Origin: Actinobacteria bacterium IMCC26256
GTDB taxonomy: Bacteria > Actinomycetota > Acidimicrobiia > IMCC26256
NCBI GenBank assembly: GCA_001023575.1
Contig: CP011489.1
Coordinates: 2,107,001-2,171,000, forward strand
Reading direction: 5' to 3'
DNA length: 64,000 nt
The notes beneath the pieces are model-generated. The model had not been told where the DNA came from and ran no database searches. It was given only the letters and a program-made list of their open reading frames with translations. Each line of letters begins with the position of its first letter. Within the stretch, counting starts at the first letter, position 1. Of the stretch, positions 7,661-16,214 are shown in pieces. Position numbers and translations under genes: made by a program.

Positions 7661-8785
7661 CTAGCCCCAACTAAATGGCCCGACCAAGAATCTGCTGATC
7701 CTCTCGAACCCTTCAGTCTTTGTATCCTGTGGGAGAGCCGCAACGATTCGAGCCGTCTCGAGTGCAGTTGCTTCACTGACGACTGTAAATGTCATACCGT
7801 CTGCGTCCCAGACACTCACAATTCCAACCGGAGAGTCATAACTGCGCATCTCGCCATTAGGAGCACGGTGCCATTTGCCTCCGGCGGGCAAGGAACCTGG
7901 CTCTATCGAGCCCTCCCACTCAAATACTGAGACGCTATTCAATCCATCCGAGTAAAAAAGTTCACGCCCATTCCCCTGAGCTAGATATTTTCCAACAAGC
8001 GTGAATCCGCCAGGGAGGCGCCTAAAAACCATGAATGGGGACTCAACCGTGAGGGCAGCACGCGGGGCGGCACTCGCATCCTTTGATTTAGTGGGCTTTA
8101 CTCCACCGGGGGTCGTCGCACCAGGCTTGGGCATACCGGACGATTGCTCGGCTTCATTCATTACGCTGATCTTCTCGAAGGCTGTGATCCGCAGCGTCTC
8201 TCCTCTCTCGTCCCGCTGCTCTCTACGGAGCATCAATCCATTCTCGGAATCAATATCGATGAGATCTCGCAGACGCCCTCTGCGATCGGCAATAACTACC
8301 TGAGTAGTAGCACGCCCTGCAACGGTAGAGGAACCGCCGAGTGTCGCAACATACTTTTTAGTTAACGCGGGGCCACGAAGAGTTTCAGGGGTCGTCCAGA
8401 TTGAGTGCCAACTACCTCCGCGCTGAACTGCTCGCAGCGATCCCGAGGAGAGCAACTTTCGTTCACCTACCACGGAGACTCGTTCGCCATTCGCGTTTAC
8501 AGTAATTCTGCGCGTCCTTAATCCGCCCTGCGAGAGCCATGTAGTTGTCAATGTCGCGTCGTATGAATGCGACAACGCCGCGTCTTGGGCAGCCCCCAGC
8601 GGGTTATCAAGATCAATGGCGATACTCGCACCGGCTCCTGTCGACGCAGCGCTCAACGCCATGAAGGACCCAACCCCTACGAGAAATACCCCGAACGGCA
8701 ATCGAGAGAACAAGGATCGACCGTTCATCCTTGTGATCTTGTTTTGCTGGCTGTTTCTTCGCGATTGCGCATGAGATCGATTCAT
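7661..8785 (-). CDS. RseB/MucB-like anchored extracytoplasmic regulator
   Basis: The 374-residue product has a membrane or signal segment at about 31-47 and then a large extracytoplasmic part in two blocks separated by a Pro/Lys-rich linker (about 215-240). The first block is rich in beta-strand patterns like the MucB/RseB lipoprotein-sorting fold; the second resembles the smaller RseB C-terminal domain. RseB-type proteins protect or tune the transmembrane anti-sigma factor in response to envelope damage. Its ATG overlaps the anti-sigma stop by 4 nt, so it is the third gene of a translationally coupled sigma/anti-sigma operon. The family call relies partly on that context. Confidence 0.7.
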   Translation of the reverse strand: MNRSHAQSRRNSQQNKITRMNGRSLFSRLPFGVFLVGVGSFMALSAASTGAGASIAIDLDNPLGAAQDAALSHSYDATLTTTWLSQGGLRTRRITVNANGERVSVVGERKLLSSGSLRAVQRGGSWHSIWTTPETLRGPALTKKYVATLGGSSTVAGRATTQVVIADRRGRLRDLIDIDSENGLMLRREQRDERGETLRITAFEKISVMNEAEQSSGMPKPGATTPGGVKPTKSKDASAAPRAALTVESPFMVFRRLPGGFTLVGKYLAQGNGRELFYSDGLNSVSVFEWEGSIEPGSLPAGGKWHRAPNGEMRSYDSPVGIVSVWDADGMTFTVVSEATALETARIVAALPQDTKTEGFERISRFLVGPFSWG

Positions 8786-9303
8786 CTTAAGAATCCTGCA
8801 CTGACTGAGACTGCCGACATCTTCTCAACAGCGGGTTCGTCGAGACTTGATCGCGCTGCGTGAGTCTGAACCGATGCGGCGATTGGTGGAGATACTGACC
8901 CAGTGGTCGGCATACCAACCACGACAACGAGGCACGCAGCAGCGGCGACTCCAGCGAACCACTTTACGACTCGTCGCTGCGATCTAGACCTCTCACTAAT
9001 CGTTACGACTTCACTCGCGGATTCCCTCTGCTCTGCATCGGCGTTGGGTTCACTGGGGAGGTCTTCAGCAGCACCGACTACAGCAACTATGAGGTTGAGC
9101 ATCCCGGCAGGGATTACTTCGGGGCCATTAGCGCGCAGTAGACCACGAAGCTCTGTTATCTCGAGGAGTTCCTTGCTCAACTCGGGCGATGCATCGAGTT
9201 CTGCTTCAAATGAGGTTGATTCCTCAATGCTCATCTCACTATCGAGATATGCAGACGCGAGGTCGAAGAGTTCTTCTGGGTTCACTGGTGCACCGGTACT
9301 CAC
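8782..9303 (-). CDS. Transmembrane anti-sigma factor
   Basis: This protein is inferred to sequester the ECF sigma factor encoded immediately upstream. Its 173 residues form an acidic helical N-terminal domain (about 1-60), a linker, a single membrane helix (about 112-130) and a short outer tail. The HxxxCxxC zinc signature of many actinobacterial anti-sigma factors is absent, so it would be a zinc-free member. The start overlaps the sigma stop by 4 nt and its stop overlaps the RseB-like start by 4 nt, giving strict translational coupling. Release by proteolysis is possible but no site is evident. Confidence 0.82.
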   Translation of the reverse strand: MSTGAPVNPEELFDLASAYLDSEMSIEESTSFEAELDASPELSKELLEITELRGLLRANGPEVIPAGMLNLIVAVVGAAEDLPSEPNADAEQRESASEVVTISERSRSQRRVVKWFAGVAAAACLVVVVGMPTTGSVSPPIAASVQTHAARSSLDEPAVEKMSAVSVSAGFLR

Positions 9304-9818
9304 TCCATCACCCCTGACTCAACAAGCGCGGTACGGAGCAGGCGCCTACCGCGATGGATCCTCGAACGTACTGTGCCGACCGGTACGCCGAGACTCGCAG
9401 ATATCTCTTCATACGATTGATCAGCCACATCACATAGAACAACCGCGACTCTAAAATCTTCGGGGAGTGAATTAATTGCTTGCTGTATCTCTGCGGAGAG
9501 CCCAGATGCCCTTGAGACATCATCCGCAGATGCGCTCGGCGGAAGCACTAGGTCGGGGTTCTCTGGGAGCGCGCTGGTAGGTCGTCGCCTGCGCTTGCGC
9601 ACATCATCAAGAAAAACATTTGTCACGATGCGAGCCAACCATCCCTCGAGCGTTCCTGGCGTATATGTCTCGAGTCCGCGACGCACCCGCAGAAGCGACT
9701 CCTGCACGATGTCTCTCGCATCCTCTTGATTGCCGGTCAGTCGATACGCAACTGAGTAGAGGAACTGTCCGTGGTTACGGGCAACCTCTTCCCATGTGGG
9801 CACTCCATCTGGCGTCAC
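9300..9818 (-). CDS. ECF-family RNA polymerase sigma factor (SigE-like)
   Basis: This is a sigma-70 family group 4 factor of 172 residues. Region 2 (about 15-85) includes QEDARDIVQE and a basic KRRRR end; region 4 (about 108-165) includes SYEEISASLGVP and the helix-turn-helix VGTVRSRIHRGR. No region 1 or 3 is present. The start is GTG at 9818. The operon continues with an anti-sigma factor and an RseB-like protein, so it is probably an envelope-stress sigma. tatA lies 67 bp upstream on the same strand, an arrangement reminiscent of the mycobacterial sigE-rseA-htrA-tatB neighbourhood. The SigE label is by context only. Confidence 0.93.
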   Translation of the reverse strand: MTPDGVPTWEEVARNHGQFLYSVAYRLTGNQEDARDIVQESLLRVRRGLETYTPGTLEGWLARIVTNVFLDDVRKRRRRPTSALPENPDLVLPPSASADDVSRASGLSAEIQQAINSLPEDFRVAVVLCDVADQSYEEISASLGVPVGTVRSRIHRGRRLLRTALVESGVME

Positions 9819-9885
9819 AACAACGTCGCCGAGGCGTCAGGGGTTCCCAAGGCACTATTAAGGGGGCTAAAGATGCCAAGAAGCC

Positions 9886-10074
9886 TTAATTAGTTGGAGG
9901 GGGCGGATTCTTAGCCGCATCATCATCAGGTTTTCCGCCCTCATCAAGGCCCTTCTTGAACTCTTTCTGGGCCTGACCAAGGTTGCGCGCCAACTTAGGC
10001 ACCTGACTCCCACCAAATACAACAAGAATTACTGCGAGAACTATTAGAAGTTCCGGTGCACCGAGACCAAACAT
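9886..10074 (-). CDS. tatA: Sec-independent protein translocase subunit TatA/TatB type
   Basis: This small membrane protein of the twin-arginine translocation system exports folded proteins. Its 62 residues are a short N-terminus, a membrane helix (about 7-22) with the FGxxELLIVL pattern, a Gly hinge (FGG), an amphipathic helix with basic residues, and an acidic, Pro-rich tail. The start is ATG at 10074, set by a GGGAG ribosome site; an in-frame ATG at 10092 would add six residues and lies ahead of that site. tatC is not in the window. It is 67 bp upstream of the ECF sigma gene. Confidence 0.92.
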   Translation of the reverse strand: MFGLGAPELLIVLAVILVVFGGSQVPKLARNLGQAQKEFKKGLDEGGKPDDDAAKNPPPPTN

Positions 10075-10177
10075 TGGGCTACTCCCTCTCAAGGTAGGGG
10101 CTCAGGGTACCGCGCTTTTACGCCCCCATGGACACATCCCTAGGCTCGATTGCTAGGAATCCTCTAGATTTAGCAGC

Positions 10178-11176
10178 CTAAATTCCTCTAAGGCTCTCAA
10201 CTATTGGGTCGAGATCATCCTTGGCAGCAACCGCAAACGGCACCGATCCAGTACAGACGATGAGCGTCTCGACTCCGAGTTCGGCCCATCCGGATGCCTG
10301 CTCGCGGACCTGCTCAACGGTCCCTACTAATCGACCAACACGCCAATCATCGAGCGTTACTCCGGCGAGGACACCTACCGGGGACTCGGCTCTTAGCCGC
10401 TCAAAGCGTCGAACAAGGTCGGCTTCATTCTCCCCGACTAGTGCATAAAGCCCTAGTGAGCGCCAGACAGTCGACGGGTCGCGCCCTACCTTCTCGCATG
10501 CTTGCTCGAGTACCGCTAGGCGCTCTCGATATGCATCGAAGCTCCACTGCCAGCAGGTATTCCAGCCATCAGCGTGGCGCGCTACTAGGTCAAGGAGTCG
10601 ATCGCCCTTGCCGCCGACAAATACCGGTGGATTTGGGGTCTGAAGCGCGGAGGGAGTGAGCCTCGCTCCAGCAGATGCATGGAACTTGCCTTCGAACGTA
10701 AATGGCTCTGCCTCCGGAGCGAGTAGCCCCTTCAAAACTTGGACACACTCGGCTAGGCGCTCTAAACGCTCACCTGGTCTTGGCATCGACATACCGACCC
10801 CGGTGAAGTCCGGTTCATACCAACCTGCGCCCATCCCAACATCAATACGACCACCACTCACACGATCCATCGTTGAGATTGACTTTGCAAGAAGCGCTGC
10901 AGGGCGAAGTGCCTCAAGTAGCACCAGCGTGCCGAGGCGGACATCAGGTACGTCACGGGCGAGTGCGCTCAGAGTCACTAGCGGCTCGAACATTCCACCG
11001 GGCTCGCTCGGTCCCCCATATTTAGAGACATCCCAGACGAGGTGATCTGCGAGCCAAAGCGAATCAACCCCTAAATCTTTTGCATAACGCGCATAGCCAA
11101 GGAGGGTTGAATACGAAAGCGGCGACTCACTTCGAAGAGAAAAATCGTGTTGGGGAAGAGCGAATCCAATGCGCAT
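10178..11176 (-). CDS. LLM-class F420-dependent oxidoreductase
   Basis: This is a cytoplasmic luciferase-like TIM-barrel oxidoreductase of 332 residues. Family features include the N-terminal strand RIGFALP, DSLWLADHLVW at about 37-47, the RxxxLAKSxxTMDRVSGGR segment, GMGAGWYEPDF and VGGKGDRLLDLVARHADGW. Actinobacterial members normally use coenzyme F420, and this subgroup is usually annotated so, but the substrate cannot be read from sequence. The gene is divergent from the formiminotransferase-like gene at 11286. Its 3' end is 103 bp ahead of tatA with no clear terminator. Confidence 0.88.
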   Translation of the reverse strand: MRIGFALPQHDFSLRSESPLSYSTLLGYARYAKDLGVDSLWLADHLVWDVSKYGGPSEPGGMFEPLVTLSALARDVPDVRLGTLVLLEALRPAALLAKSISTMDRVSGGRIDVGMGAGWYEPDFTGVGMSMPRPGERLERLAECVQVLKGLLAPEAEPFTFEGKFHASAGARLTPSALQTPNPPVFVGGKGDRLLDLVARHADGWNTCWQWSFDAYRERLAVLEQACEKVGRDPSTVWRSLGLYALVGENEADLVRRFERLRAESPVGVLAGVTLDDWRVGRLVGTVEQVREQASGWAELGVETLIVCTGSVPFAVAAKDDLDPIVESLRGI

Positions 11177-11285
11177 TGCTTCCGAGCATACCGGGCCAAG
11201 GACTAAGAAATTCTCCTCAACTCAGTTACTTGAAACTCTCCTGCGCTAACAGACTCGCCGTCGAGGGGATTGGGGGCTCTAGCCT

Positions 11286-12155
11286 ATGGAGATGCTTGAG
11301 TGCGTAGTCAACATCTCTGAGGGTCAAGACGCTGCGGTTCTCGCATCGCTCGATGAAGCATGTGGCGACGCGCTACTTGATCGTCATACAGATGTCGATC
11401 ACCATCGAAGCGTCTTCACTCTCGCTGGGAATGACTCGAGCGCATGCATCGATGCTGCACGAGCGCTTACTGACGCAGCCTCAAGTCGAATAGATATTCG
11501 CACTCACTTCGGAGTCCATCCGCGCCTCGGAGTAATAGATGTTGTGCCCTTTGTCGCACTTCACTCGACACCCTCAAGCGAGGCGACGATTGCCGCAATC
11601 GATTATGCGAAGTGGGTAGTAGAGGCTCACCGCGTTCCGGTATTTCTTTACGGCGATGCCGACTCGGAGAATAGAAGCCTCCCCGACGCGAGACGCACTG
11701 CATTCAAGACGCGCGCACCAGATCTCGGCCCCGATGAACCCCACCCAACCCTCGGGGCTATAGCGGTAGGCGCGCGCCCGCTAATGGTTGCAATCAACGT
11801 CGATATAGATAGGGACGATCTGGCGCTTGCACGCTCTATCGCAGGGAAGGTAAGAGAACGCGACGGTGGACTCCCTGGTGTTCGCTCCCTAGGGTTCGAC
11901 CTGCCCCACCTTGGCCAGGTGCAGGTGAGCATGAACATTGTTGGCCTTGAGCAAACAAGCATTGAGGAGGCCTGCGTAGAGGTCGAGAGGCTGATAGCTG
12001 AGAGCGGCGCCGCTGTTGCGCGTATAGAACTCGTTGGTCTCGTACCCGACGCGGCACTTGCTGCGTGTAGCAAAGAGTTCTTAGAGCGCAGTGGACTCAA
12101 CAGCAATGTGAGCCTTGAGAATCGCGTTCTCAGGCGCGAAGAAAATACGAACTAG
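11286..12155 (+). CDS. Glutamate formimidoyltransferase-like protein (FTCD N-terminal type)
   Basis: The 289-residue protein matches the formiminotransferase N-terminal and middle domains: ECVVNISEG at the start, VDHHRSVFTLAG at about 37-48, THFGVHPRLGVIDVVPF and later RSLGFDL. In histidine breakdown this enzyme moves the formimino group from formiminoglutamate to tetrahydrofolate. The cyclodeaminase half found in animal FTCD is absent, as in many bacteria. No hut genes are nearby, so another one-carbon role is possible. The ATG at 11286 is preferred; a second in-frame ATG lies two codons later. Confidence 0.85.
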   Translation: MEMLECVVNISEGQDAAVLASLDEACGDALLDRHTDVDHHRSVFTLAGNDSSACIDAARALTDAASSRIDIRTHFGVHPRLGVIDVVPFVALHSTPSSEATIAAIDYAKWVVEAHRVPVFLYGDADSENRSLPDARRTAFKTRAPDLGPDEPHPTLGAIAVGARPLMVAINVDIDRDDLALARSIAGKVRERDGGLPGVRSLGFDLPHLGQVQVSMNIVGLEQTSIEEACVEVERLIAESGAAVARIELVGLVPDAALAACSKEFLERSGLNSNVSLENRVLRREENTN

Positions 12156-12228
12156 ACAACTAATAACTACCTGACTCGGCTCTCACTAAATCTGCGCAGA
12201 GCAACCAAGCACAATAACGTCCGGAGAC

Positions 12229-12525
12229 TCAGCCCGTTGAGGCTGCAGCACGACGCGCAAGTGCACGCTGGCGACGAAGTCGGCGGCGCTCTCTCTCGGA
12301 GAGTCCACCCCAGATCCCAAATTTCTCACCGTTATCGAGGGCATACTCAAGGCAATCAGCCTTTACCTCGCAGCCTCCGCAAACGGACTTTGCCTCGCGA
12401 GTACTCGCTCCCCGCTCTGGGAAGAAAAGGTCTGGGTCAACGCCTAAGCAGTTGGCTCGCTCCTGCCAGCGTCGGTCGAGACCCTCGCTATTCATAAAAT
12501 GGCTGATCATGGAGACCTCAGGCAT
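12229..12525 (-). CDS. whiB2: WhiB2/WhmD-type iron-sulphur regulator
   Basis: This 98-residue WhiB-like protein has cluster cysteines at 26, 49, 52 and 58 and GIWGG at 70-74, followed by an Arg-rich C-terminus (ERERRRLRRQR). The segment DPDLFFPERGASTREAK and the GIWGGLSERERRR motif are typical of the WhiB/WhmD subclass, which controls septation in sporulating and mycobacterial actinobacteria. The ATG at 12525 is fixed by a GGGGGAAG ribosome site 5 nt upstream. A 16-bp near-palindrome lies 26 bp beyond the start. It stands alone, convergent with the formiminotransferase-like gene. Confidence 0.9.
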   Translation of the reverse strand: MPEVSMISHFMNSEGLDRRWQERANCLGVDPDLFFPERGASTREAKSVCGGCEVKADCLEYALDNGEKFGIWGGLSERERRRLRRQRALARRAAASTG

Positions 12526-12550
12526 TGGTCTTCCCCCTTGATGTCGAGTC

Positions 12551-12566
12551 TGATGTAATTACAACA
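12551..12566. promoter_or_regulatory. 16-bp near-perfect palindrome upstream of whiB2
   Basis: TGATGTAATTACAACA has a perfect 10-bp core (TGTAATTACA) and one mismatched pair. It is 26 bp upstream of the whiB2 start, well placed to be an operator. It does not match a factor I can name. Confidence 0.45.
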
Positions 12567-12727
12567 GTGTTACTTTGCCTGATAAGTGACCTCCGCCGCA
12601 AGTGGAGATCAGTGATGAGTCGAAATTATTCTCGTAAACCACCCCTTAGCGCGCGAGAATTAACACGCAGCGTAAGGTTTTGGAGGTTCGCGGCGGGGAA
12701 CTCTTCCCAACGGGTTTTCAGGAGTCT

Positions 12728-13699
12728 CTAAGTCTCGGAATTCCGGGCCCGCAGTTCAGCGGCTTTCTCAGCCAATCTTGCGAAATCTTCGGACTCAAGT
12801 ATCTCTGCTACTGCATCTTGGCGGCGCGCTTGATTGATCTCCACTCGAAGTTTCTTTACCTCTTCACGTGCAGAGGCAAGCTCGTCGGCCTGAGCAGCAA
12901 GAAGAGCTTCAGAACGCTTCATGGCCTGCTCCGCTTCCCAGCGATCCGTAACGTCGGTAATTGCGCCCTGCCAATGGGTCACAGACCCGGCTTCATCACG
13001 AATCGCCAGTGTTCTATCTAGAACATGGCATACCCGTCCGTCCGCGGCAATTAAGCGGTACTCGCTCTCGAGGAGATCCTCACCGCTCGCCAGCATCAAC
13101 TCAACTCCATCAAGCACTCGTCCCCGATCGTCCTCGTGGATAAAGTCGGGGAAGCGGAACTTTCCTCCCTTGCAGTCTTCAACCGTGTAACCAAACCGGA
13201 TCACATTTCCCGACGTGTAAATACGCGGAGCTCCATCAACTGCCAACGCTAAATACATGATTGTGCTGCTCTGCTCGACGATGACATTTAGATACCGTAA
13301 TTCTTGCTCTGCTAACCGCCGCTCTGTGATGTCTGTGCTGATACCGCAAATCCCGATTACGGATCCGGCGTCATCAAAAACCGGAGTCTTAACCGTCCAG
13401 TAAAAGCGTTCCTCGCCCGTTGACTGCACAACGTTACGCTCTTCTTGCTCATAAACCTGAGCGTTATCCATTACCCGAGCATCGTTATCTTTTAGCTCGC
13501 TCGACGCCGCAAGATCAAAGAACACGCTGTCGTCTTTACCAATAATATCTTCGAGGGGTAGGTTGAAAAGTTCCCGAACCGATTCGTTGACGTACACATA
13601 TAGCCCATCTCGGTCCTTCAAATAAATAGCTGCACCGACATTATCGAGAGCAGTTTGTTGGCCAAGCTGACTAAGTAAAGATTGCGGAGCATTGTTCAA
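12728..13699 (-). CDS. Soluble double-PAS protein with C-terminal coiled coil and no output domain
   Basis: Two PAS/PAC units are seen: the first at about residues 20-125 (AIYLKDRDGLYVYVNES, later GICGISTDITERR), the second at about 135-255 (ending WQGAITDVTDRWEAEQ). A highly charged helix, likely a coiled coil, runs from about 255 to the end. No kinase, GGDEF, EAL or cyclase domain follows, and no membrane segment is present, so it would act through a partner. The start is read as TTG at 13699 because AAGGGA lies 6 nt before it; another in-frame TTG at 13717 is possible. Standing alone between whiB2 and a macro domain gene, its signal and partner are unknown. Confidence 0.85.
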   Translation of the reverse strand: MNNAPQSLLSQLGQQTALDNVGAAIYLKDRDGLYVYVNESVRELFNLPLEDIIGKDDSVFFDLAASSELKDNDARVMDNAQVYEQEERNVVQSTGEERFYWTVKTPVFDDAGSVIGICGISTDITERRLAEQELRYLNVIVEQSSTIMYLALAVDGAPRIYTSGNVIRFGYTVEDCKGGKFRFPDFIHEDDRGRVLDGVELMLASGEDLLESEYRLIAADGRVCHVLDRTLAIRDEAGSVTHWQGAITDVTDRWEAEQAMKRSEALLAAQADELASAREEVKKLRVEINQARRQDAVAEILESEDFARLAEKAAELRARNSET

Positions 13700-13897
13700 A
13701 ATTGATCCCTTAATCAAGATTTAATTGCCTCAACAATAACCTGCGAGGCGGCAATCTGTTACCTGGAGTCCACGAATGTGATAAATGACAAACCATTTTT
13801 AAAAAGTAACAACCTCTACTCGAATGTCCATGCAGAGACTAATGTTGCCAGATTGCTTTAAAGGGAAGTCTCCATTGAGCGCTAAGGATAGATCAGA

Positions 13898-14398
13898 GTG
13901 AAGAGAATGCGTGCCGAACTTGGAGACATCACAGCCTGCGAAAATGATGTAATAGTCAATGCTGCGAATAGCAATCTCGCTGCAGGGGGAGGGGTCTGTG
14001 GTGCAATCTTCACGGCAGCTGGCCCCGGCCTGTCCGCGGCTTGCATGGAGCAGGCGCCATGCCCTACCGGAGAGGCTCGCATCACTCCCGGTTTCTCTCT
14101 AAATGCTAAATGGATTGTGCACGCTGTCGGGCCGATCTGGCGTGGAGGGGGCGACGCCGAGGCAAGTCTCCTCGCATCCGCATATCGCGCATCGCTCCAG
14201 CTCGCTGTATCCGTTGGGGCGAGCAGCATTGCGTTCCCAGCAATTAGCACGGGCATCTATGGATACCCAATAGAAAGCGCAACCAAGATCGCAGTTGTGA
14301 CCTGCGAGGCGGCACCTGATTTGATCACTGAGATTCGTTTTATCTGCTTCGACGAATCGACTCTAAGTATCTACGAACAAGTACTAGATGCTCTCTAG
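13898..14398 (+). CDS. Macro domain protein, probable ADP-ribose / O-acetyl-ADP-ribose hydrolase
   Basis: This single macro domain of 166 residues shows the diagnostic ADP-ribose-binding segments: GDITACENDVIVNAANSNLAAGGGVCGAIF near the start and AFPAISTGIYGYP at about 110-122. Such proteins deacetylate O-acetyl-ADP-ribose or remove ADP-ribose from targets. The GTG at 13898 is preferred, with AAGGA 10 nt upstream; an ATG at 13907 in frame is an alternative. No sirtuin or ADP-ribosyltransferase gene lies nearby. It is convergent with the DUF222/HNH gene. Confidence 0.9.
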   Translation: MKRMRAELGDITACENDVIVNAANSNLAAGGGVCGAIFTAAGPGLSAACMEQAPCPTGEARITPGFSLNAKWIVHAVGPIWRGGGDAEASLLASAYRASLQLAVSVGASSIAFPAISTGIYGYPIESATKIAVVTCEAAPDLITEIRFICFDESTLSIYEQVLDAL

Positions 14399-14487
14399 AC
14401 GCGCGGTATCAGATTCCAGGCTGCATTTTTAGTGGACTTGGTATTTACCTAAAGCACTCAACATGTAATCAGGGCAGGGGTCGGCGC

Positions 14488-15693
14488 CTACCCGGTGTTT
14501 CTTAGATCGGGCGGTGCTCGCCAAGCCCATGTGCGCTCAGTCCCCGCCTCCGTCTCAATCTTCTCGAGCCTGTATCCGTTATGTGTTTTTTGAAGGTGAT
14601 GACGCTTACAGAGGCGTACAAGGTTCTCGAGGGATGCGGGGCCACCCTCAGCGAAGGGCACGATGTGGTCTATCTCTAGGCCAAGAGTTACGTCACATGT
14701 GGGTACCTGGCAGACGCGGTCGCGCTCCTCAACCGCAGTGCGCAACTTTGCAGGTATTGCTCTACCCATATGTGCAATCGTTCTTATGTCTGTGCCGTCG
14801 AGAATGAGGAGTTTTAAGAATGCTTCACCCAAATACGCTGTCGCAGTCGCCACTGGGATCGGCCCGACGCCTGCGATCTCGCAGACCTCACCATTCTCGG
14901 TACATCCACGCTTGAGTGCATCTATGTCGATACGAATATTCATCACCGCGTTAGGGCGAGTCGCTTTCCCGCCACTTTCGCTCGACTGCTTTGTGGTTGC
15001 TTTCTCGCAGAGTGCCATGAGTGCGTCAGCAGCGTAGGCCTCTGGTCTTTCATGCTCACCACTCTTACGCGCTGACCTAAAGATTTCATCCTGGATCGGT
15101 TTGAGTGCTGCCATTACGAGAGCGCCGTTAGCGACAGTCATGCGCCCTCTTACGTTGAACGAGCCATCGAGATCGGTCCAGGATTTGAAGTAACGACTCT
15201 TGTGTACCTGTCGGTGTCGCTCTGCTTCATCGGTAGCCCCAGCAACTAGACGCGAGGTTGCGTCGCGTAGATCGCGCACGGTTGCGCGTTTCGCGAGGTT
15301 CAAGAGTTGTGTCTCCGTATTAGGCGCAACAATCGCACCGCGTGCTACCTCTACAGCCTGAGCGTTGGAGAGAGTGCCGTTTCTTAAGGCAGCCTGGGTA
15401 ACAGGAAGGTGCTGGAGTTGATTGGCGAGGAGTACTACTGCTTGGGCTTCATACTGAGGACAATCTGTCTCAATAGCGAGCCACTCAGTGATGCTCTTCG
15501 CACCTTCACCCTTCCAGCTATTGGTTCGCTCTACTTGGCCGACAGCAACAGTGCGCAGAGAATCTCCAGCTCGACGAATCTCGTCGGCGATACCAACTAG
15601 CGCAGCGGCATCCTTGCCCGCGACTACATCGATATTGATACGCGAGGAGACCTCTCGTAAGTGGGTGACTGCGCTTTTAAGTTCATCGAACAT
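14488..15693 (-). CDS. DUF222 / 13E12-type protein with C-terminal HNH endonuclease domain, SOS-controlled
   Basis: The 401-residue protein has the actinobacterial DUF222 region (about 1-290) followed by an HNH nuclease domain: paired cysteines in CQVPTC, LEIDHIVPFAEGG, then ENLVRLCKRHH. The nuclease residues look intact. The start is taken as ATG at 15693 rather than an in-frame ATG at 15723: a near-consensus promoter (TTGTAG, 17 nt, TATAAT) ends just before 15693, predicting a leaderless message. A perfect LexA palindrome covers the start codon. Proteins of this family occur in many actinobacterial genomes, some as repeated copies with LexA sites. No mobile-element ends were found around it. 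Confidence 0.9.
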   Translation of the reverse strand: MFDELKSAVTHLREVSSRINIDVVAGKDAAALVGIADEIRRAGDSLRTVAVGQVERTNSWKGEGAKSITEWLAIETDCPQYEAQAVVLLANQLQHLPVTQAALRNGTLSNAQAVEVARGAIVAPNTETQLLNLAKRATVRDLRDATSRLVAGATDEAERHRQVHKSRYFKSWTDLDGSFNVRGRMTVANGALVMAALKPIQDEIFRSARKSGEHERPEAYAADALMALCEKATTKQSSESGGKATRPNAVMNIRIDIDALKRGCTENGEVCEIAGVGPIPVATATAYLGEAFLKLLILDGTDIRTIAHMGRAIPAKLRTAVEERDRVCQVPTCDVTLGLEIDHIVPFAEGGPASLENLVRLCKRHHLQKTHNGYRLEKIETEAGTERTWAWRAPPDLRNTG

Positions 15694-15702
15694 ATGTTCG
15701 AT
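15685..15702 (-). promoter_or_regulatory. Perfect LexA (SOS) box over the start of the HNH gene
   Basis: An 18-bp perfect palindrome, ATCGAACATATGTTCGAT, matches the Gram-positive/actinobacterial SOS box (TCGAAC, 4 nt, GTTCGA) in all 12 defined bases. It overlaps the last bases of the -10 element and the ATG, so LexA binding would block the promoter. Confidence 0.9.
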
Positions 15703-15729
15703 TATAAAACAAGGGTGGGACAACTACAA
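15701..15729 (-). promoter_or_regulatory. Sigma-70-type promoter of the HNH gene, predicted leaderless
   Basis: Minus strand: TTGTAG at 15729-15724, a 17-nt spacer, TATAAT at 15706-15701. The expected transcription start is at about 15694, directly on the ATG at 15693, so the mRNA would lack a leader. Confidence 0.75.
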
Positions 15730-15824
15730 GAGATTTTTAGGTTATTCATGAAATCTATTTCAAAAATCTGCGAGAGGTTTTACTGGTTCAAGCAGCAGAG
15801 ACTCCGCTCTCTCTTTTTTACTTC

Positions 15825-16214
15825 CTAGACGGTGACGTGCGCCTGGCCCTGGGCGAGCACTGTATGTATCTTCGCTATCAAATCATCAGGGGAGTACGGC
15901 TTTGTTACATACGCCGCTGCACCAAGATTGAGTGCACGCTCGCGATCGGCATCTGCGGTCTTTGCAGAGCAGACAATTACCTGAGGCCGGACGGCTCGAC
16001 CCTGCAGTTCAGCGAGGACAAACCAGCCATCAAGTACCGGCATCATTATGTCGAGCAGAACAACATCAAGAGGCTGCTCATCGATGCGACGGAGGGCCGT
16101 CTCGCCATCCGCAGCGAGCGAGGGCTCAAATCCAGCGGCCTCGAGAATTACGCGAAGGCTCAGTAATACATCAGGCTCGTCGTCAACAATTAGGACACGG
16201 TATTTAGTTGACAT
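15825..16214 (-). CDS. Single-domain (CheY-like) response regulator
   Basis: The 129-residue product is a receiver domain only: acidic pair DDE at 11-13, phosphoacceptor Asp55 in VLLDIMMP, and KPYSPDDL near the end. It has no DNA-binding or enzymatic output, so it would act by protein contact or as a phosphorelay stage. The start is ATG at 16214, with AGGAGG just upstream, inside the last codons of the histidine kinase gene (11-nt overlap). The longer in-frame extension to 16397 is antiparallel baggage from the kinase gene. The adjacent GAF histidine kinase is the obvious phosphodonor. Confidence 0.92.
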   Translation of the reverse strand: MSTKYRVLIVDDEPDVLLSLRVILEAAGFEPSLAADGETALRRIDEQPLDVVLLDIMMPVLDGWFVLAELQGRAVRPQVIVCSAKTADADRERALNLGAAAYVTKPYSPDDLIAKIHTVLAQGQAHVTV

